Notes under the pieces: generated by a model
What the model saw: only the letters and a program-made list of their open reading frames with translations
Told to the model about the DNA's origin: nothing
Databases searched by the model: none
From: Ruminococcus sp.
GTDB lineage: Bacteria; Bacillota; Clostridia; Oscillospirales; Ruminococcaceae
DNA length: 64,000 bases
Direction of reading: 5' to 3'
Assembly (NCBI GenBank): GCA_017623515.1
Contig: JAGAOV010000017.1
Coordinates: 1-64,000, forward strand
Shown: one piece after another, positions 60,501 through 64,000 of the stretch
How the letters are laid out: every line of letters begins with the position of its first letter
Position numbering within the stretch: position 1 is the stretch's first letter
Position numbers and translations under genes: made by a program

Positions 60501-62557
60501 TATTTTCCTTTCTTCCTTGATTCTATTCCACGATAGAGAAGACCTCTTGTGAAATTATCAGGTTTATATTCAGAGCCGTATCTGTAGGCATCTGCAATGT
60601 GTTTTACATCATCCGGAGATTCATCAGTGAAATCAACAAGGATGAATCCGCAGCCGGAAAGCTCTGGAAGTCTGTCTGCCATCCAGACGGGAACAGAATT
60701 CAGCAGCTCTGTATAATTTCCGCTGCAAATAACGGAGAATTTTCTTTTCGTTCTGTCGGTAAGCGAGCCGGTGCATTTTTTGCATCCGCTTTCATTTTTT
60801 ATGGGGCACTCACGCATAAGCATAGCGGCGAGCTTTCCGTAGGCATAAATTCCGGATGGAACGGTATTTGTTATAGCCAAAGCCTGTTTCAGTGTAAGCT
60901 CCGGAGAAAGCAGAATATCTGAAACGCCTTCGTTTCCGAAGAATTCTGCGCTTACAGAATTTGAAGTATGAAGATCCATTCCTCCGAAAAGTGTAAAGCC
61001 TATATTTTTTCCCAATCGTATATGGGCAGGATTTTCGCATAATAGCTTATTAAAGCCTTTTTCGTATAGAACTTTAAGTTTTTCTGTAGTATTTTTCTCA
61101 TCAGGAACGAATCTTGGCGGCTGCAAAATATATCTTTCATCCGGACAGATTTTTTTTGCAAGCTCCATAGGAATAATACAACTTTCATTTTCTGCAAGTC
61201 TTATCGCCTGAAGCTGATATTCATTTTTCACACGAAAGCGCAGAAAGGGCATATCATTGGCAGCAGATGCAGGCTTTTCCTTTTTGCATGTGCAGTTTTC
61301 AATTATGTATGCTGGAGTATTATTTTTTATACGAAGGCTGTCGAGTTTTTCTGTAAGCTCTCTTCGGAGTGCATTCAGAGAAGAAGCTGGAAGCATACTG
61401 ATTCCATCGCATTCGCAATGAAGATTTTCAAGCTTATATATCGTATCCCCCAGCTTAGAAAGCTGACGTTCAAGCTGTTCCTTGTCAGTAGCTTTTTTCA
61501 TTGCAGGCTGAGGGATGTCACCGTAAACAGTAACTGAGTTTCCGTCCTGATCCTGTCCTGTTATTTTTGCAGGAACACCAGCCTTTATCTGCACATGAAT
61601 ATTTAGAGCAGCAGGGTGAGGCGGCTTCTGGTACAGATTCCGCAGCTTTGGCAGAACGTCATTTGCAGCGGTAACATCATCCTTTGCACGTACACCGAAC
61701 ATATCATTTCTTTTTCCGGTGTAATATCCGTCTGTGAATCCGCTTCTTGAAAAAACGGCTTTAAGAGCGTCCATATCGGGAGTTTTTCCGTCACGAGCGT
61801 CTTTCAGAGCAGTAACAGCCGCAGCCACATATTCGGGACGTTTCATTCTTCCCTCTATTTTAAGTGAAGCTATTCCGTCAGCAATGAGACTGTCCATATG
61901 CTGAACGAGAGATAAATCTTTCAGAGAAAGGCAGCTTGCATTTTTGTTTCCGCATGATGAGAACGGCAGTCTGCATGCCTGAGCGCATCTTCCACGGTTT
62001 GCACTTCTTGAACCTATGAGAGCAGAAAGACAGCACTGACCGGAAACGCTCATGCATAATGCACCGTGTACAAATTGTTCTATCTCAATACCGCACTTGG
62101 TAAGGGGAAGTATTTCCTGACGGGAAAGCTCCCTTGCCACAACAACACGGCAAAAGCCATGTTCTTTCGCCCAGAGTACGCCCTCTTTTGTATGTATAGT
62201 CATTTGCGTAGAGCCATGAAGAGGCATATCAGGGACAGCTTTCCTGATAATCTCCGCAGCACCCATATCCTGAACGATACATGCGTCAATTCCGGCGTTT
62301 GCAGCGTCACATATAAATCCTGCAAAGTCTGATATTTCTTCATCAAGCAGAATAGTATTTACCGTCAGATACAGCTTTGCACCGTAAAGATGGCAAAGTT
62401 CCGCTGCCTGTTTCATTTCGTTTATATCAAAGTTAGCAGCACTTTGTCTTGCGGAGAAATCCTTGCCGCCTATGTATACAGCATCAGCACCGCACCGGAG
62501 AGCAGCAGTAAGAGCCTCATAGCTTCCGGCAGGTGCAAGTATTTCAGGCATAGACAT
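60500..62557 (-). CDS. U32-family peptidase-like protein (RlhA/UbiU type)
   Basis: 685 residues. The U32 core has PEILAPAGSYEAL near 3-15, AVYIGGKDFSAR, and the signature EQFVHGALCMSVSGQCCLS near 161-179, followed by NRGRCAQACRLP and LKIEGRMKRPEYVA. Cysteines in these blocks probably bind an iron-sulfur cluster as known in UbiU/UbiV and proposed for RlhA. A C-terminal extension of about 350 residues contains DUF3656-type sequence. It could be a 23S rRNA hydroxylation protein or a true peptidase; sequence alone does not decide. Confidence 0.85.
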   Translation of the reverse strand: MSMPEILAPAGSYEALTAALRCGADAVYIGGKDFSARQSAANFDINEMKQAAELCHLYGAKLYLTVNTILLDEEISDFAGFICDAANAGIDACIVQDMGAAEIIRKAVPDMPLHGSTQMTIHTKEGVLWAKEHGFCRVVVARELSRQEILPLTKCGIEIEQFVHGALCMSVSGQCCLSALIGSRSANRGRCAQACRLPFSSCGNKNASCLSLKDLSLVQHMDSLIADGIASLKIEGRMKRPEYVAAAVTALKDARDGKTPDMDALKAVFSRSGFTDGYYTGKRNDMFGVRAKDDVTAANDVLPKLRNLYQKPPHPAALNIHVQIKAGVPAKITGQDQDGNSVTVYGDIPQPAMKKATDKEQLERQLSKLGDTIYKLENLHCECDGISMLPASSLNALRRELTEKLDSLRIKNNTPAYIIENCTCKKEKPASAANDMPFLRFRVKNEYQLQAIRLAENESCIIPMELAKKICPDERYILQPPRFVPDEKNTTEKLKVLYEKGFNKLLCENPAHIRLGKNIGFTLFGGMDLHTSNSVSAEFFGNEGVSDILLSPELTLKQALAITNTVPSGIYAYGKLAAMLMRECPIKNESGCKKCTGSLTDRTKRKFSVICSGNYTELLNSVPVWMADRLPELSGCGFILVDFTDESPDDVKHIADAYRYGSEYKPDNFTRGLLYRGIESRKKGK

Positions 62558-62559
62558 TC

Positions 62560-62922
62560 TCAGACAATACCTGCCTTATTTTTATTTAATTCTTTTTCGA
62601 GAGCAGCCAGTCTTTCACGAAGGAGCTGGTTTTCTGCTACAACGGCATCACGTTCCAGTCTTGCCTTGCCAGCCTCGTCAACATAAGCCTTTGACTGAGT
62701 GCGGAGCATATCCAGCTGCTGACTAACAGCATTTATGTCATCCATTGTGGTGAGTGCGACCATAATAGCCGCAGTGAACTGTGTTGCACTGGTGGAGGTA
62801 GCAGTGATCTCCATTATTTTTGTTTCAAGGTTTCTTGCCAGTCCTGTTACATAGGAAGCCGGCTGAGAGGTCTGCAAAGTAAAATCCTTGCCGCAGACGC
62901 TGACTTTAACTTTATTTGTCAT
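62560..62922 (-). CDS. zapA: Cell division protein ZapA
   Basis: 120 residues from ATG 62922 (AAAGGA 12 bases upstream; the frame to 62997 lies over the promoter). The N-terminal globular head NKVKVSVCGKDFTLQT is followed by a long coiled coil (about 45-115). ZapA bundles FtsZ filaments. The U32 gene begins 3 bp after its stop. TATAAT at 62991-62986 (minus) is a likely -10 box. Confidence 0.85.
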   Translation of the reverse strand: MTNKVKVSVCGKDFTLQTSQPASYVTGLARNLETKIMEITATSTSATQFTAAIMVALTTMDDINAVSQQLDMLRTQSKAYVDEAGKARLERDAVVAENQLLRERLAALEKELNKNKAGIV

Positions 62923-63038
62923 AATCGTTTTGTTCCTTTCAGTATAAGCACTGCGGTCTGCCGGCTGCAAACCGCATACACTTATATTATAATACATTTC
63001 TGCGGAAATGAAAAGACTTTTTTTGAAATTTTCCGAAG

Positions 63039-64000
63039 TTATTTGCAGGATTTCTCTTCCTTTTCACGAAGCTGGTCAAGGATCATCTTATTGACCTTGT
63101 TTACATCGCCGCAGCCCATTGTGATAACGAGGTCACCAGCCTGAGCATGTTCGCATACATAGTCGCATACCTGCTGGAAGTTAGCATATTTTCTTTCATC
63201 GCAGGATTCCGGATCGGATTCATCCTGCGGGAACCATATGCAGTTCGGGATCTTTTCAGCGAGCTGTCTTGTAAAGATCGGGATGGTATTCTTTTCACGT
63301 CCGCCCATAATATCAGTGAGAACAGCGTGTGTAGGTATAGAGAGAGATTTTACGAATTCATCGAGGTGTTCTGCTGTACGTGAGTATGTGAACGGCTGGA
63401 ATACTGCCCATACCTCACGGAAAGGCATCTGCATAGCAGCATTGAGTGTAGCAGTGAGTTCTGTGGGATGGTGAGCGTAGTCGTCAACGAGAGTAATGCC
63501 GCAAGCCTCACCCTTCTTGTCAAAGCGTCTGCCGGCACCACGGAATTCAAAGAGACCTTTCTGGATAGGTTCAAAGGGAACACCGCAGTAGTCAGCAGAA
63601 GCGATTGCAGCAAGAGCGTTGAGGATGTTGTGCTGTCCAGCAACATTGAGGGTGATCTCGCCCATAAGCACACCCTTATGGTAAACATTGAATCTTGTTT
63701 CCAGACCGGAAATGGCACGGATATTGTCAGCATAGTAATCATTAGCCTTATCAAGACCGTATGTTATAATAGTCTTGCCTGTAATTCCCTCAACAGCCTT
63801 CATGCTGTTAGCGTCGTCACCATTTACGATAATTGCCTTAGTAGTATTTTCACAGAATTTATGAAAAGACTTAATAATATTTTCCACTGTACCGAAGTAG
63901 TCCAGATGGTCTGCATCTATGTTGAGAATAACGGCAATATCGGGGTAGAGCTTGAGGAATGTATCCACGAATTCACATGCCTCACAGGTCATAATATCAC
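63039..64000 (-). CDS. murC: UDP-N-acetylmuramate--L-alanine ligase, 3' part
   Basis: The frame stays open to the window edge, so the 5' part of the gene (about 140 codons expected) is missing. Visible: central Mur-ligase domain from EACEFVD, NIDADHLDYFG, GQHNILNALAA, then the C-terminal domain start RRFDKKGE and the MurC signature VDDYAHHPTE, QPFTYSR and MGCGDVNK. It adds L-Ala to UDP-MurNAc in peptidoglycan synthesis. zapA lies 117 bp downstream on the same strand. Confidence 0.93.
   Translation of the reverse strand, partial: DIMTCEACEFVDTFLKLYPDIAVILNIDADHLDYFGTVENIIKSFHKFCENTTKAIIVNGDDANSMKAVEGITGKTIITYGLDKANDYYADNIRAISGLETRFNVYHKGVLMGEITLNVAGQHNILNALAAIASADYCGVPFEPIQKGLFEFRGAGRRFDKKGEACGITLVDDYAHHPTELTATLNAAMQMPFREVWAVFQPFTYSRTAEHLDEFVKSLSIPTHAVLTDIMGGREKNTIPIFTRQLAEKIPNCIWFPQDESDPESCDERKYANFQQVCDYVCEHAQAGDLVITMGCGDVNKVNKMILDQLREKEEKSCK

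Noticed and set aside
1..64000. tRNA, rRNA, tmRNA, CRISPR arrays
   Set aside because: All intergenic stretches were read; none shows the tRNA TTC loop with CCA stem pattern, rRNA sequence, or regularly spaced repeats with unique spacers.

Overview
The window looks like chromosome from a cellulolytic, Gram-positive gut or rumen Firmicute close to Ruminococcus (Oscillospiraceae). Evidence: Ruminococcus-type dockerins on a GH43 enzyme and on an orphan secreted protein, a GH5 glucanase lipoprotein, sporulation genes (spoIIAA-spoIIAB-sigF, spoIIQ-like, a gerA-type operon), GTP-type PEP carboxykinase, TTGACA/TATAAT promoters with 17-bp spacers, AGGAGG ribosome sites and many hairpin-plus-T terminators. 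This assignment is inferred from gene content only.

Layout. 1-465: end of a MITE-like repeat, a terminator and a second dispersed repeat. 465-9.6 kb: SGNH esterase, small membrane protein, rlmB, a degenerate P-type-ATPase-like protein, an LCP cell-wall ligase with tandem repeats and an ABC exporter pair. 9.6-13 kb: HAD phosphatase, a roughly 0.9-kb insert with phage-like remains bounded by direct repeats, then the sigma-F operon. 13-19 kb: greA-lysS, a coiled-coil membrane protein, nfo, then an HD phosphohydrolase and pyrB on the minus strand. 19.3-28.5 kb: sugar transferase, GH5, cytidylate-kinase-like protein, GH43-lectin-dockerin protein and an AraC-type regulator with a sugar-sensor domain. 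28.6-34.4 kb: htpG under a CIRCE operator, dockerin protein, CPBP protease, pduL. 34.4-40 kb (minus): spoIIQ, a MoxR/DUF58/DUF4129-like operon, CapA-like lipoprotein. 40.2-43.7 kb: germinant-receptor operon. 43.9-50.3 kb: polA-rimI-Dabb-tsaD and pckG. 50.3-51.1 kb: a non-coding, inverted-duplicated structured element. 51.1-64 kb (minus): hisS-aspS, mgsA, mreB-mreC-mreD-mrdA, DUF4321-like, dut, U32 protease, zapA and the 3' part of murC, which runs off the window.

How parts work together. The GH5 and GH43 enzymes and the AraC-type regulator form a polysaccharide-use cluster. mreBCD-mrdA, zapA, murC, the LCP protein and the sugar transferase serve cell envelope and shape. SigF, its regulators, SpoIIQ and the Ger proteins imply a spore-forming lineage. 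The most unusual material is non-coding: three dispersed palindromic or MITE-like repeat families, and a 664-bp element at 50.4-51.0 kb whose two halves are diverged inverted copies with apparently compensatory hairpin changes. No tRNA, rRNA or CRISPR array was found.
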